Origin: Bacteroidales bacterium
GTDB taxonomy: Bacteria > Bacteroidota > Bacteroidia > Bacteroidales > UBA1402
Assembly (NCBI GenBank): GCA_017380635.1
Contig: JAFODP010000017.1
Span: forward strand, 124,001-188,000
Reading direction: 5' to 3'
Length of the DNA: 64,000 nucleotides
Part shown: one piece after another, positions 46,986-54,816 of the stretch
How the letters are laid out: each line of letters starts with the position of its first letter
How positions within the stretch are numbered: position 1 is the stretch's first letter
Made by a program: the position numbers and the translations under genes
The notes under the pieces: model-generated
What the model was told of the DNA's origin: nothing
Seen by the model: only the letters and a program-made list of their open reading frames with translations
Databases searched by the model: none

Positions 46986-46993
46986 CAAAGGTA
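46986..46993 (-). promoter_or_regulatory. -7 element for the symporter-engB unit
   Basis: On the minus strand TACCTTTG lies 15 to 21 bp from the two candidate ATGs, implying a very short leader. No -33 TTTG is clear. Confidence 0.62.
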
Positions 46994-47014
46994 CAAATTA
47001 TTCTGTATCCTACT

Positions 47015-47044
47015 TTTGAATCTGAAGATTTGGACGTAATTTTG
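47015..47044 (+). promoter_or_regulatory. Promoter of recR
   Basis: TTTG at 47015-47018 and TAATTTTG at 47037-47044 are 18 bp apart. The first also forms part of a second possible -7 element, TACTTTTG (47011-47018), so two start sites may exist. Confidence 0.6.
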
Positions 47045-47066
47045 CAAGAATTTTCAGCAAATCCCT

Positions 47067-47675
47067 ATGCAGATATCCTACCCTTCGGTTTTATTGGAAG
47101 AAGCTATACAAGCTTTTCACCAGTTGCCCGGCATCGGCAAAAAAACAGCCTTGCGCCTGGTATTGCATCTGTTGCGTCAGGACGACGAACAGGTGGAAGC
47201 CTTCTGCAACGCCATTGCCAAGCTGAAAAAGGAAGTGAAATATTGCCAGGTTTGCCATAACATTTCCGACACCGACATCTGTAATATCTGCAGCAACCCT
47301 CAAAGAGACGGCCAATGCATCTGCGTGGTGGAAAATATCCGCGAAGTTATGGCCGTGGAAGCCACCCAACAATTTCATGGATTGTATCATGTGCTGGGCG
47401 GGCTCATCGCGCCTATGGACGGCATCGGGCCCAACGATTTGGAGATCAATTCTTTGGTGGAACGTGTTGCCCAAGGCGATGTCAAAGAAGTAATTCTGGC
47501 GCTTTCCGCCACCAGCGAAGGCGACGCCACGGCATTCTACATCTATCGCAAGCTATCAGCTTTTCCCGTCAGCATATCGGTATTGGCCCGAGGTATTTCT
47601 GTGGGAGACGAACTGGAATATGCCGACGAACTCACCCTGGGACGCTCCATCCTAAACCGTACACCCTTTAAATAA
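47067..47675 (+). CDS. recR: Recombination protein RecR
   Basis: This 202-residue DNA-binding protein acts with RecF and RecO to load RecA on gapped DNA. The HhH motif [20 protein letters not shown], the zinc finger [16 protein letters not shown] and the TOPRIM segment [20 protein letters not shown] with [12 protein letters not shown] are complete. A membrane-protein gene starts 6 bp after it, and a GNAT gene follows. It has its own promoter, which overlaps that of the divergent symporter gene. Confidence 0.97.
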   Translation: MQISYPSVLLEEAIQAFHQLPGIGKKTALRLVLHLLRQDDEQVEAFCNAIAKLKKEVKYCQVCHNISDTDICNICSNPQRDGQCICVVENIREVMAVEATQQFHGLYHVLGGLIAPMDGIGPNDLEINSLVERVAQGDVKEVILALSATSEGDATAFYIYRKLSAFPVSISVLARGISVGDELEYADELTLGRSILNRTPFK

Positions 47676-47681
47676 TATATT

Positions 47682-48260
47682 ATGGAACAACTTATTCAAC
47701 AAAGCACAAAGCGTTATCGTTTCTGGTTTATCCTGTCGGCCGTTGTGGTGGTCGCACTGGGCTTGCTTTGCCGCTTTCATATCATCCCTTCCCTATCTTT
47801 GTTTGCCGACAAAATCAGCAACAGCCTGCAAAGCATCATCATGATGGCCATTCTGCTGTTGATTCCCGTCACACTCAGCATTTTTCGTCGTAAGAGCCTG
47901 AAATGGCAACAAATGGAAGAACCTGCCGATAGAGTGAAAGCTTATGCAAAAGCCGCCCTGATCCGCTTGATGATTTTCAACGCCTTGGCCTTGCTCAGCG
48001 TTCTGATGTATCTTTTCATCTCTCCTGCCAACGCCTTGACACTCTTGATGATGACCGCCGTTTTCTACCTGTTTATCTTGCCCAACAAAATGCAAATGTG
48101 CCGCGAACTGGGCCTCAATCCGGATGGCAGTATCTATGTGGAAGAACCTGAACCCGAAGTGGAAAAAGTGGGCGATTTCATCGTCATGGAAGAAGACGAA
48201 GACGATTTTATTCCCCGCAAGCGTCAAAAGCAAGAAGACGAAGATCCTTTCGAATTATAA
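47682..48260 (+). CDS. Uncharacterised four-TM membrane protein
   Basis: The 192-residue product has four predicted TM helices in two hairpins (about 13-33, 46-62, 92-110 and 112-128). A strongly acidic cytoplasmic tail begins at about residue 150 with EEPEPEVEKVGDFIVMEEDE, alternates acidic and basic stretches, and ends DPFEL. It is not a family I recognise with confidence. It lies 6 bp behind recR and 20 bp ahead of the GNAT gene, so it is cotranscribed with both. Similar hypothetical proteins commonly follow recR in Bacteroidales, but no function is assigned. Confidence 0.85.
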   Translation: MEQLIQQSTKRYRFWFILSAVVVVALGLLCRFHIIPSLSLFADKISNSLQSIIMMAILLLIPVTLSIFRRKSLKWQQMEEPADRVKAYAKAALIRLMIFNALALLSVLMYLFISPANALTLLMMTAVFYLFILPNKMQMCRELGLNPDGSIYVEEPEPEVEKVGDFIVMEEDEDDFIPRKRQKQEDEDPFEL

Positions 48261-48280
48261 ACCAAGCGATTGATTTACTC

Positions 48281-48832
48281 GTGGAAAATAATTTGCATTA
48301 TCAGAACATTTATCTGCGCGCGCTCGAGCCGGAAGATTTGGACTTTCTCTATCAGATAGAAAACGACAGCAGCATTTGGCAACATGGCGCGAACAAGGCG
48401 CCGGTTTCGAGATTTTGCCTGAAACAATATTTGGAGAATTCACTCAGCCAAAGCCTCTTCGAATCGGGCGAACTTCGATTGGTTATTGTAGAAAAGAATA
48501 GCGGCGAAAGCCTCGGCCTGATCGATCTCTTCGAATTGGACAACCTCCACGCTCGTGCCAGCATAGGCATTGTCATCAAAAAGGAAGCGCAAGGCAAATC
48601 TTACGGGAGCATGGCCTTGAAGGCACTTTGTCGGTATGCAAAAAACAGCCTGCTGCTGCATCAATTGTCGGCACAAATTGCCGATAGCAACAAGGCTGCT
48701 TTAAGATTGTTTTATAGCTGCGGATTTACCGCCTGTGGCATGCTGAAAGATTGGATCAGACGCGAAAACAAACGCTACGGAGATAGCATGTACGAAAACG
48801 TCGCAATGCTTCAACTAATTCTTTCTGAATAG
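48281..48832 (+). CDS. GNAT family N-acetyltransferase
   Basis: This 183-residue acetyltransferase is of the RimJ/SpeG (Acetyltransf_3) type. It uses a GTG start at 48281 (MENNLHYQNIYLRALEPEDLDF). The acetyl-CoA loop is seen as IVIKKEAQGKSYGSMALKAL and is followed by the beta-bulge region LSAQIADSNKAALRLFYSCG. The most similar subgroups acetylate spermidine or protein N-termini; the substrate is not assigned. It is the third gene of the recR transcription unit and ends 4 bp before the convergent S4-domain gene. Confidence 0.92.
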   Translation: MENNLHYQNIYLRALEPEDLDFLYQIENDSSIWQHGANKAPVSRFCLKQYLENSLSQSLFESGELRLVIVEKNSGESLGLIDLFELDNLHARASIGIVIKKEAQGKSYGSMALKALCRYAKNSLLLHQLSAQIADSNKAALRLFYSCGFTACGMLKDWIRRENKRYGDSMYENVAMLQLILSE

Positions 48833-48836
48833 ATTA

Positions 48837-49241
48837 TCAATCTTCCCAGAATAAATCGTCGTCCTCGGCATCGAAAAAGCTATCCAAACTGCGACGTTCT
48901 TTCTTGGTAGGACGACCCGTTCCCTTGGCCCTATCGACAAAGCCGCTCATTTTGGACATTTCCAGCAATTCATACTGTTCAGGCGGCGTCACATCCTGCA
49001 ACATTTCCGGCACCAATTTGGCCGAAACACGGTTTTCTATCGCTTGCAAAACTTTCAACGACAAGGTAATGGGCGATTTGCGCACCTGCACCACATCGCC
49101 CACTTTAATCGTTCTGGCCGGCTTCAGATTCACGCCATTCATACTGACATGTCCTTTTTTACAGGCCTCGGCTGCAATACTGCGGGTTTTGTACAAGCGC
49201 ACGGCCCACAACCATTTATCAATACGAACTTCTGAAGCCAT
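48837..49241 (-). CDS. S4 domain RNA-binding protein, Hsp15-like
   Basis: This 134-residue protein has an N-terminal S4 domain (RIDKWLWAVRLYKTRSIAAE to VNLKPARTIKVGDVVQVRKS). A charged C-terminus with KGTGRPTKKERRSLDSFFD follows. This is the layout of Hsp15 (HslR), which binds stalled 50S subunits carrying peptidyl-tRNA and helps recycle them. It is the third gene of the rplY-pth unit, with a 7-bp gap, which fits a role in ribosome rescue alongside peptidyl-tRNA hydrolase. Confidence 0.92.
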   Translation of the reverse strand: MASEVRIDKWLWAVRLYKTRSIAAEACKKGHVSMNGVNLKPARTIKVGDVVQVRKSPITLSLKVLQAIENRVSAKLVPEMLQDVTPPEQYELLEMSKMSGFVDRAKGTGRPTKKERRSLDSFFDAEDDDLFWED

Positions 49242-49248
49242 CCTGCTA

Positions 49249-49812
49249 TTATTTTTTGTTGTAATGATTCATCGCGAAAGACAGACCGCACAAAGCAAAA
49301 GCCTTGATCACCTCGGCGGCATAGTCCCACAATTTGGGCAATTCGGCTTGCTGCTCGGGCGTAAAACGACCCAAGACATATTCCACCTGCATACCGCGCG
49401 GAAAATCTTGTCCGATACCGAAACGCAAACGGGCATACTGATCGGTGTTCAACATTTCCTGAATATTGCCCAAACCATTATGTCCGGCATTGCTACCACC
49501 GGCTCTTAAACGGAACTTTCCGAAAGGCAAAGCCAAATCGTCTACCAAGACCAAGAGATTTTCCAAAGGAATATTTTCCTTCTGCAACCAATAACGCACG
49601 GCATTGCCGCTCAAGTTCATATAGGTAGAAGGTTTGAGAAGAATCAAGGTTCTGCCCTTCAGCTTCATCTCGGCCACATCGCCATAACGCTTGGTCTCAA
49701 AAACAATATTGGACGCCTTAGCAAAAGCGTCCAATATATCAAATCCTATATTGTGACGGGTATGTTCGTACTCAGCGCCGATATTACCCAGCCCGACTAT
49801 AAGATATTTCAT
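49249..49812 (-). CDS. pth: Peptidyl-tRNA hydrolase
   Basis: This 187-residue Pth1-type enzyme frees tRNA from peptidyl-tRNAs that drop off the ribosome. The start [20 protein letters not shown] contains the catalytic His20, and the segments [17 protein letters not shown] and [20 protein letters not shown] are standard, followed by [10 protein letters not shown]. It lies 4 bp after rplY and 7 bp before the S4 gene. All active-site residues appear intact. Confidence 0.97.
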   Translation of the reverse strand: MKYLIVGLGNIGAEYEHTRHNIGFDILDAFAKASNIVFETKRYGDVAEMKLKGRTLILLKPSTYMNLSGNAVRYWLQKENIPLENLLVLVDDLALPFGKFRLRAGGSNAGHNGLGNIQEMLNTDQYARLRFGIGQDFPRGMQVEYVLGRFTPEQQAELPKLWDYAAEVIKAFALCGLSFAMNHYNKK

Positions 49813-49816
49813 TTAC

Positions 49817-50392
49817 TTAGCGGTTTTGTTGAGCTTGAGCACCACGAGCAGCACGAGTCAGCTTAACAGCACATACTACAGCGTTCTTGGCGTTCATCAT
49901 TTCCAAGTTTTCGAAGTTCAAAGCACCCACTTGGATGGTCTTACCCAATTCGAGGTTGGTAACATCGATGTTCAAGCATTCGGGAACATTGGTATACAAA
50001 CCTTTCACGCGCAATTTACGCATATCGAGACTCAACTTACCACCGGCTTTAACACCATTTGCCAAACCGTTCAACTTAACAGGAATATCGATAACGATAG
50101 GCTTGTTTTCGAATACCTGCAAGAAATCCAAGTGCAAAGTGGTATCTTTTACAGGATGGAACTGAGATTCCTTCAAGATAGCTTTATACAACTTACCTTC
50201 CAAGCTGATTTCAACAACAACTACATCGGGAGAATACAAAAGAGCTCTCAATTCATCGTCCTTGATTTGGAAGTGCAAAGTTTCTTCACCACCGTACATA
50301 ACACAAGGAATGTAACCAGTGTTGCGGATTTCCTTAGATGCCTTCTTACCGAAATTGGTTCTGGCAACAGCGTTCAATGCTAATGTTTTCAT
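49817..50392 (-). CDS. rplY: 50S ribosomal protein L25/general stress protein Ctc
   Basis: This is a long-form (TL5/CTC-type) bL25 of 191 residues. The ATG at 50392 (MKTLALNAVARTNFGKKASK) is chosen over 50416 because it gives the conserved L25 N-terminus. The first 95 residues are the L25 5S-rRNA-binding domain, followed by the C-terminal beta domain. The C-terminal end is Ala/Gln/Arg rich. It is the first gene of an operon with pth and the S4-domain gene and has a strong promoter with a leader of about 75 bases. Confidence 0.96.
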   Translation of the reverse strand: MKTLALNAVARTNFGKKASKEIRNTGYIPCVMYGGEETLHFQIKDDELRALLYSPDVVVVEISLEGKLYKAILKESQFHPVKDTTLHLDFLQVFENKPIVIDIPVKLNGLANGVKAGGKLSLDMRKLRVKGLYTNVPECLNIDVTNLELGKTIQVGALNFENLEMMNAKNAVVCAVKLTRAARGAQAQQNR

Positions 50393-50472
50393 TTTCTTTA
50401 ATTTTGTGTTACTCAAAAATTTAATTGTTTGCCTTAAATTTTCCCATCACACGGGTCTTCTAAAAAGCGGCG

Positions 50473-50504
50473 CAAAGGTAGTATTATTTCCACGAATGCA
50501 CAAA
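50473..50504 (-). promoter_or_regulatory. Promoter of rplY-pth-S4
   Basis: On the minus strand a -33 TTTG (50501-50504) lies exactly 20 bp upstream of -7 TACCTTTG (50473-50480), one of the best promoter matches in the window. Confidence 0.8.
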
Positions 50505-50508
50505 TATT

Positions 50509-50907
50509 TTATTCAAAATCATCCAAGCTAAAATCAATGGGCTTATACGGCTCATTTTCTGCACTTTCCAAAGATTCTTCTTCACGATTGACATATTTTT
50601 CGAAAAGTTGCGGCTGGTTCTGACGAATAAAGCCGATCATATCCATCAAGCAATCCGTAAAACGCTGCATATCTTCGGGATACAAGAAAATTTTATGCTT
50701 TTCAAAGCTAACTTCAGGCGCCGCACCCGGACCATTATCATGCACATTGCGTTTGCTTTCCGTAATGGCAAGATACCATTCTTCGTTGCGACTCTGCTTT
50801 ACATCAAGGTAATAAATTCGTTTTCCAGCCTTCACCGATTTGCTGTACACGATATCTTTCTTATCCACTTCTTTTGAATCCGGATATCTTTTCTTAAAGA
50901 ATTCCAT
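50509..50907 (-). CDS. PUR-alpha-like DUF3276 family nucleic-acid-binding protein
   Basis: This 132-residue protein of the DUF3276/PUR family is the bacterial relative of Pur-alpha. The PUR repeat is seen as VYSKSVKAGKRIYYLDVKQS with RNEEWYLAITESKR and KHKIFLYPEDMQRFTDCLMD. The C-terminal third is acidic and probably disordered. The Borrelia and Bacteroides relatives bind single-stranded DNA or RNA. It has its own promoter and is a single gene between the rplY operon and nusB. Its biological role is not established. Confidence 0.9.
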   Translation of the reverse strand: MEFFKKRYPDSKEVDKKDIVYSKSVKAGKRIYYLDVKQSRNEEWYLAITESKRNVHDNGPGAAPEVSFEKHKIFLYPEDMQRFTDCLMDMIGFIRQNQPQLFEKYVNREEESLESAENEPYKPIDFSLDDFE

Positions 50908-50953
50908 TTTAACACTTTTTTATTAAATCGTCGTATTCGAGTTTTATATTTAG

Positions 50954-50984
50954 CAAAATTAAGTAAAATTTCATATTTATGCAA
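50954..50984 (-). promoter_or_regulatory. Promoter of the DUF3276 gene
   Basis: On the minus strand a -33 TTG (50982-50984) lies 20 bp from -7 TAATTTTG (50954-50961). Confidence 0.72.
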
Positions 50985-51095
50985 TTAATATTAAAAATCT
51001 TTCGAGCATTTCTCAAATTCTTCCCAAAAGCGAAAAGCGCGCTGTAAGCCCCTTAAAAAAGATGCCGACCGCTTTCCAAATTGAAAATAGATTGT

Positions 51096-51103
51096 TACTT
51101 TTG
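51096..51103 (+). promoter_or_regulatory. -7 element for the nusB operon
   Basis: TACTTTTG lies 23 bp before the nusB ATG. A TTTC 19 bp upstream is a weak -33 box. Confidence 0.62.
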
Positions 51104-51126
51104 CGGCGTTTTTAAAACAAACCCAA

Positions 51127-52053
51127 ATGATTAACCGCGTTCTTATCCGTTCCAAAGTATTGCAAATGGTGTATGCATATTATCAGAAAGAAAATGCATC
51201 ACTGTATGATAGTGAAAAAGAATTCATCGAGAGCTTGGAAAAAAGCTATGAATTGTACCATTATCTATTGTTATTGATGTGCGACATTACCTATTATGCC
51301 GAAAAGCGCATTGATATTGGACGAAACAAATATCTTCCCACGGAAGAAGAAAAAAATCCCAACACTCGTTTTATTGACAACAAGTTTGTAGCCCAATTGA
51401 GGGAAAATCATGCTTTGGATCATTTCGTGAATACCCACAAAATTAGCTGGGATCAGCACGAACAAGTAATCAAAGCCTTGTACGAGCAAATCGTAACGTC
51501 GCCGGCCTACCTTGAATATATGCAAGCTGATAGCTGCAGCTACGAAGACGACAAGGAAGTTTGGCGCAAGATTTTCAAGCAGACCATCAGCAATGGCACC
51601 GAATTGGCCGAAGCAATGGAGGAAAGTTGCATTTACTGGAACGACGACCTGGACATTGTTTTGACCTTCGTTATCAAGACTATCAAGCGATTCGAAGAAG
51701 AAAAAGGCGCCGAACAAGAATTACTGCCCATGTTTAAGGATGCCAGCGACAAATTGTTTGCCCTGCAATTGTTCAGAGCTTCCATTCAACGAGGTGACGA
51801 ATATCGCCAACTGATTATGTCGTCGGTAAAGAACTGGGAATTGGAAAGATTGGCCATGATGGACTTGCTGATTTTGCAGATTGCTTTGGCCGAAATCATG
51901 GAAATCGAAGAAATCCCTTTGAATGTCAGCTTCAACGAGTATATCGATTTGGCAAAAGTATTCAGTACCGAAAAGAGCGGCACCTTCATCAACGGAACCT
52001 TGGATCATTTGGTGCAACAGCTCAAGAAAGAAAACAAATTATTTAAAAACTGA
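51127..52053 (+). CDS. nusB: Transcription antitermination factor NusB
   Basis: This is a 308-residue NusB. The canonical NusB domain is in the C-terminal half (about 190-305: FRASIQRGDEYRQLIMSSVK, LERLAMMDLLILQIALAEIM, SFNEYIDLAKVFSTEKSGTF). It is preceded by a helical N-terminal extension of about 180 residues that is normal in Bacteroidetes but absent in E. coli. It works in antitermination of rRNA transcription with NusE. It is followed by yajC after 5 bp. Confidence 0.96.
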   Translation: MINRVLIRSKVLQMVYAYYQKENASLYDSEKEFIESLEKSYELYHYLLLLMCDITYYAEKRIDIGRNKYLPTEEEKNPNTRFIDNKFVAQLRENHALDHFVNTHKISWDQHEQVIKALYEQIVTSPAYLEYMQADSCSYEDDKEVWRKIFKQTISNGTELAEAMEESCIYWNDDLDIVLTFVIKTIKRFEEEKGAEQELLPMFKDASDKLFALQLFRASIQRGDEYRQLIMSSVKNWELERLAMMDLLILQIALAEIMEIEEIPLNVSFNEYIDLAKVFSTEKSGTFINGTLDHLVQQLKKENKLFKN

Positions 52054-52058
52054 TAATT

Positions 52059-52391
52059 ATGACTACTTTAAACATTTTATTGCAAGCCGCTAATGGCGGT
52101 GCACTTGGAAGTTTCCTTCCTTTGATCCTTATCTTTTTGGTAATGTGGTTGTTCATGATTCGTCCTCAGAACAAGAAGCAAAAAGAAATCGAAAAGGCTC
52201 GCGCCGCCTTGAAACCCGGTGACAAAGTGATTTCAAACAGCGGTATTTATGGCAAACTTCGCGAAGTTAAAGAAGACTCTTTCATCGTTGAAATTTCTGA
52301 AAACGTAAGAGTTCGCTTCGAAAAATCTTCTATTTTCGCTGTTCCCAGCGCTGCTCCCGCCAAGGAAGAAAAGAAGAAAGAAGACAAATAA
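52059..52391 (+). CDS. yajC: Preprotein translocase subunit YajC
   Basis: This 110-residue protein has one TM helix near residues 20-38 (LPLILIFLVMWLFMIRPQNK). The conserved RPQNKKQKEIEKARAALKPG and DKVISNSGIYGKLREVKEDS mark the YajC family. It is an accessory of the SecDF translocation complex. It lies between nusB (5 bp) and the YbbR-like gene (11 bp). The C-terminus is Lys/Glu rich. Confidence 0.96.
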   Translation: MTTLNILLQAANGGALGSFLPLILIFLVMWLFMIRPQNKKQKEIEKARAALKPGDKVISNSGIYGKLREVKEDSFIVEISENVRVRFEKSSIFAVPSAAPAKEEKKKEDK

Positions 52392-52402
52392 TCTGTCTCA
52401 AT

Positions 52403-53398
52403 ATGAAAATGGGTATTTGGCAACAAATCAGAAAAACACTTTCTGACATTTTGGTTTCGCTCTCCCATCTCAGGAACGGCGAAATGCTCAGTTTTTTGTA
52501 TTTTCTGCTGATTGCCACGGCGATATGGTTTTTGCACACCACCCAAAGCGAGTTGCAAAGCACCATCACCTACCCTATTCATTATACCGAGTTGCCCGGA
52601 CATATCACCGTCAGCAACCGTTTACCCAATAGCATACAGGTCAGCATCAAGGATAAAGGTGCCCGCCTGTATGCTTATCATTTCAAGCGCAAGAAGAATG
52701 CTTTGAACATCGATTTGATGGCGCTGAAAAACAAGGATGGCATCTGCCGCGTTCCTACCAAAAATTTCGAATCGAGAATTTACAACCAGTTGAATCCCAG
52801 CGCACAGATTCTTCGCATCCAACCGGATAGTCTCGTGGTCTACTTCGTTGAAAACGAGAGAAAAAACATTCCTATCGAATTGAATGCCGACATCACTTTG
52901 GCCGATCAGCACATGTTGACCGGAGAAATTGAGATTCTACCTAAATCGATTAATGTATCTGCGCCGAGCGAAATTCTCGAAAGCATCAAAACGATTGAAA
53001 CAGAGAAACTTGTATTGAACGAACTTTCCGATACCACCTACGCGAGCATCACGCTGAAAGAAATTGACGGACTGCGTTTCGAACAACAAAAAGTGGACAT
53101 CATGGTGCCGGTAGAAGCCTTTACGGAATGTTCTTTCGACATCAGTTTGCAAGCCATTGATTTTCCGCAAGGTTATAGTCTTAGAACCTTCCCCCAGAAA
53201 GTAAATATCCGTGCTTTGGTTCGCGAATCGCTTTATCCGCAAATCAAGGCCGAAGATTTTGTGATCGGTATCAAGTACGAAGACCTGATACAAACATCCG
53301 GCTCGCTGATACAACCCCAGATCATCAGCACGCCTTCTGACATTAGAAGACTGATTATCAAGCCTGGACAAGTTGAATGCCTGATTGAAAAGCTATGA
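52403..53398 (+). CDS. YbbR-like domain protein
   Basis: This 331-residue protein has one N-terminal TM helix (about 29-46: GEMLSFLYFLLIATAIWFLH). Several YbbR repeats follow in its extracytoplasmic part, for example ERKNIPIELNADITLADQHM and ISAPSEI-like NVSAPSEILESIKTIETEKL. In Firmicutes CdaR, a related YbbR protein, controls the diadenylate cyclase. No such cyclase is next to this gene, and in Bacteroidetes the YbbR gene commonly lies beside coaE. Its TGA stop overlaps the coaE ATG by four bases. The role is unknown. Confidence 0.88.
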   Translation: MKMGIWQQIRKTLSDILVSLSHLRNGEMLSFLYFLLIATAIWFLHTTQSELQSTITYPIHYTELPGHITVSNRLPNSIQVSIKDKGARLYAYHFKRKKNALNIDLMALKNKDGICRVPTKNFESRIYNQLNPSAQILRIQPDSLVVYFVENERKNIPIELNADITLADQHMLTGEIEILPKSINVSAPSEILESIKTIETEKLVLNELSDTTYASITLKEIDGLRFEQQKVDIMVPVEAFTECSFDISLQAIDFPQGYSLRTFPQKVNIRALVRESLYPQIKAEDFVIGIKYEDLIQTSGSLIQPQIISTPSDIRRLIIKPGQVECLIEKL

Positions 53399-53967
53399 TT
53401 TGTATCGGCATCACTGGTGGTATAGGCAGCGGCAAATCTGTAGTAGCTGCCATTTTTTCTAGCATGGGCATTCCTTGCTATCTGGCCGACGATGCCGCAA
53501 AATCGCTCTACGAAAAAGATGCCGAATTACGTCAAACCATGAAGCTGGCTTTCGGCGAACACATCTTCAAGAACGAAATACTAGATAGAGCCGCCTTAGC
53601 CCAAATCGTCTTTAACCAGCCAGACAAACTCCAGCAGCTCAACCATTTGGTTCATCCTGCCATCGGTCGCGACTTTCAAACATGGAAAGCCTCGCAAAGC
53701 GCCCCTATCATTGCATTTGAAAGCGCCTTGTTGTTTCAATCGGAAATGGGATTAGATTTCGATAAAAGTATAGCTGTTACCGCGCCCGAAGATATTCGCA
53801 TCGCCAGAGTTTGCCGACGCAATAATACTTCGCCAGAAGAAGTCAAATCGCGCATGCAACACCAATGGCCTCAAGAAGAAATAGCCGAGAAGGCCGATTT
53901 CGTGCTTGTCAACGACAATCGACAAGCCATCTTACCCCAAGTTTTGAATATACTAAATCAATTATAA
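53395..53967 (+). CDS. coaE: Dephospho-CoA kinase
   Basis: This 190-residue enzyme carries out the last step of coenzyme A synthesis, phosphorylating dephospho-CoA. The P-loop GITGGIGSGKSVVAAIFSSM is intact, followed by the family segments CYLADDAAKSLYEKD, LNHLVHPAIGRDFQTW and ALLFQSEMGLDFDKSI. The length is normal. The start overlaps the YbbR stop by 4 bp and the DUF5606 gene follows 6 bp after it. Confidence 0.97.
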   Translation: MICIGITGGIGSGKSVVAAIFSSMGIPCYLADDAAKSLYEKDAELRQTMKLAFGEHIFKNEILDRAALAQIVFNQPDKLQQLNHLVHPAIGRDFQTWKASQSAPIIAFESALLFQSEMGLDFDKSIAVTAPEDIRIARVCRRNNTSPEEVKSRMQHQWPQEEIAEKADFVLVNDNRQAILPQVLNILNQL

Positions 53968-53973
53968 ACCATT

Positions 53974-54393
53974 ATGTTACGTAAAATTTTATCTATCGCC
54001 GGCAAGCCCGGTTTGTACAAACTGATTTCTCAGGGCAAAAACATGCTTATCGTTGAATCTTTGATTGACGGTCGTCGTATGCCTTCTCACAACCAAGACA
54101 AGGTGGTTTCTTTGGGCGAAATCGCCATTTACACCGAAGACGAAGAAATGCCTTTGCGCGAAGTATTGGCTTTGATCAAGGAACACGAACAAGGCGCCCA
54201 AATCAGCAGCATCGACATCAAGAATGGCAGCGAAAGCAGCTTGCGCGAATACATGGAAAGCGTATTGCCCTCTTACGACAAAGATCGCGTGCGCGTATCA
54301 GACATGAAGAAATTGTTCAGCTGGTACAATTTGCTGATTTCCACCGGCAATGATGATTTCTCTGCACCTCAGGAAGAAACTCCGGCCGAATAA
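53974..54393 (+). CDS. DUF5606 family protein
   Basis: This 139-residue soluble protein belongs to a Bacteroidetes-specific family (DUF5606), beginning MLRKILSIAGKPGLYKLISQ. The domain is mixed alpha/beta with YTEDEEMPLREVLALIKEHE near the middle and a helical end (VRVSDMKKLFSWYNLLISTG). It is the last gene of the nusB-yajC-ybbR-coaE unit and ends just before a perfect GC-rich hairpin. The function is unknown. Confidence 0.85.
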   Translation: MLRKILSIAGKPGLYKLISQGKNMLIVESLIDGRRMPSHNQDKVVSLGEIAIYTEDEEMPLREVLALIKEHEQGAQISSIDIKNGSESSLREYMESVLPSYDKDRVRVSDMKKLFSWYNLLISTGNDDFSAPQEETPAE

Positions 54394-54415
54394 GCAAAGT
54401 CTCGCCTGAAGAAAC

Positions 54416-54460
54416 AATGCGGCCGCGTCAAAGCTTCACTTTGACGCGGCCGCATTTTAT
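54416..54460. terminator. Perfect 18-bp GC-rich hairpin
   Basis: The left arm at 54416-54433 and right arm at 54439-54456 pair exactly around CTTCA, with the core GCGGCCGCGTCAAAG. TTTT at the right end fits termination of the rightward nusB-coaE unit; it may also serve the leftward recA unit. Confidence 0.8.
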
Positions 54461-54490
54461 AACAGGCTCCATCAGCCCATGGACCAAGTC

Positions 54491-54811
54491 TTACTCGAAG
54501 ATACCCAGCGAATCGCAGTAGGAAATTTCAGCATCTACGATGAAACCAACCTCATCTTGCTCGATGGCCATCTTTTCCTTCTTGGCAGCCTTGTACACAA
54601 AAGCCGACAATTCATCCAAATCGATTTCAACCGTATCGTCATCATCCTTGAGATAACCTTTTTGGTCGTAATAATCGTAAATGGTATCCAGCAGATAATA
54701 CAAATCGTCGTCGCTGAATTTAGCTTTCATTTCTTGAGGAATATGATTACGGATAAAAGCAATTGCAGCTTCATCATCGTATTCCAGAGGATCTTTTACA
54801 TCATTTGCCAT
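54491..54811 (-). CDS. Very acidic small protein behind recA
   Basis: This 106-residue protein has about 29 Asp/Glu residues, including stretches DDD and DDDD (YLKDDDDTVEIDLDEL), and few basic residues. It appears helical with aromatic patches such as DLYYLLDTIYDYYDQKGYLK. I do not recognise the family. It lies 5 bp behind recA on the same strand, so it is cotranscribed with it. A DNA-mimic or regulator role could be imagined from its charge and position, but that is speculation. Confidence 0.82.
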   Translation of the reverse strand: MANDVKDPLEYDDEAAIAFIRNHIPQEMKAKFSDDDLYYLLDTIYDYYDQKGYLKDDDDTVEIDLDELSAFVYKAAKKEKMAIEQDEVGFIVDAEISYCDSLGIFE

Positions 54812-54816
54812 AGTTG

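Noticed and set aside
50993-51090. GCGC-rich AT/GC boundary before nusB considered as a structured RNA
   Set aside because: Only short stems could be drawn and no conserved riboswitch features were seen.
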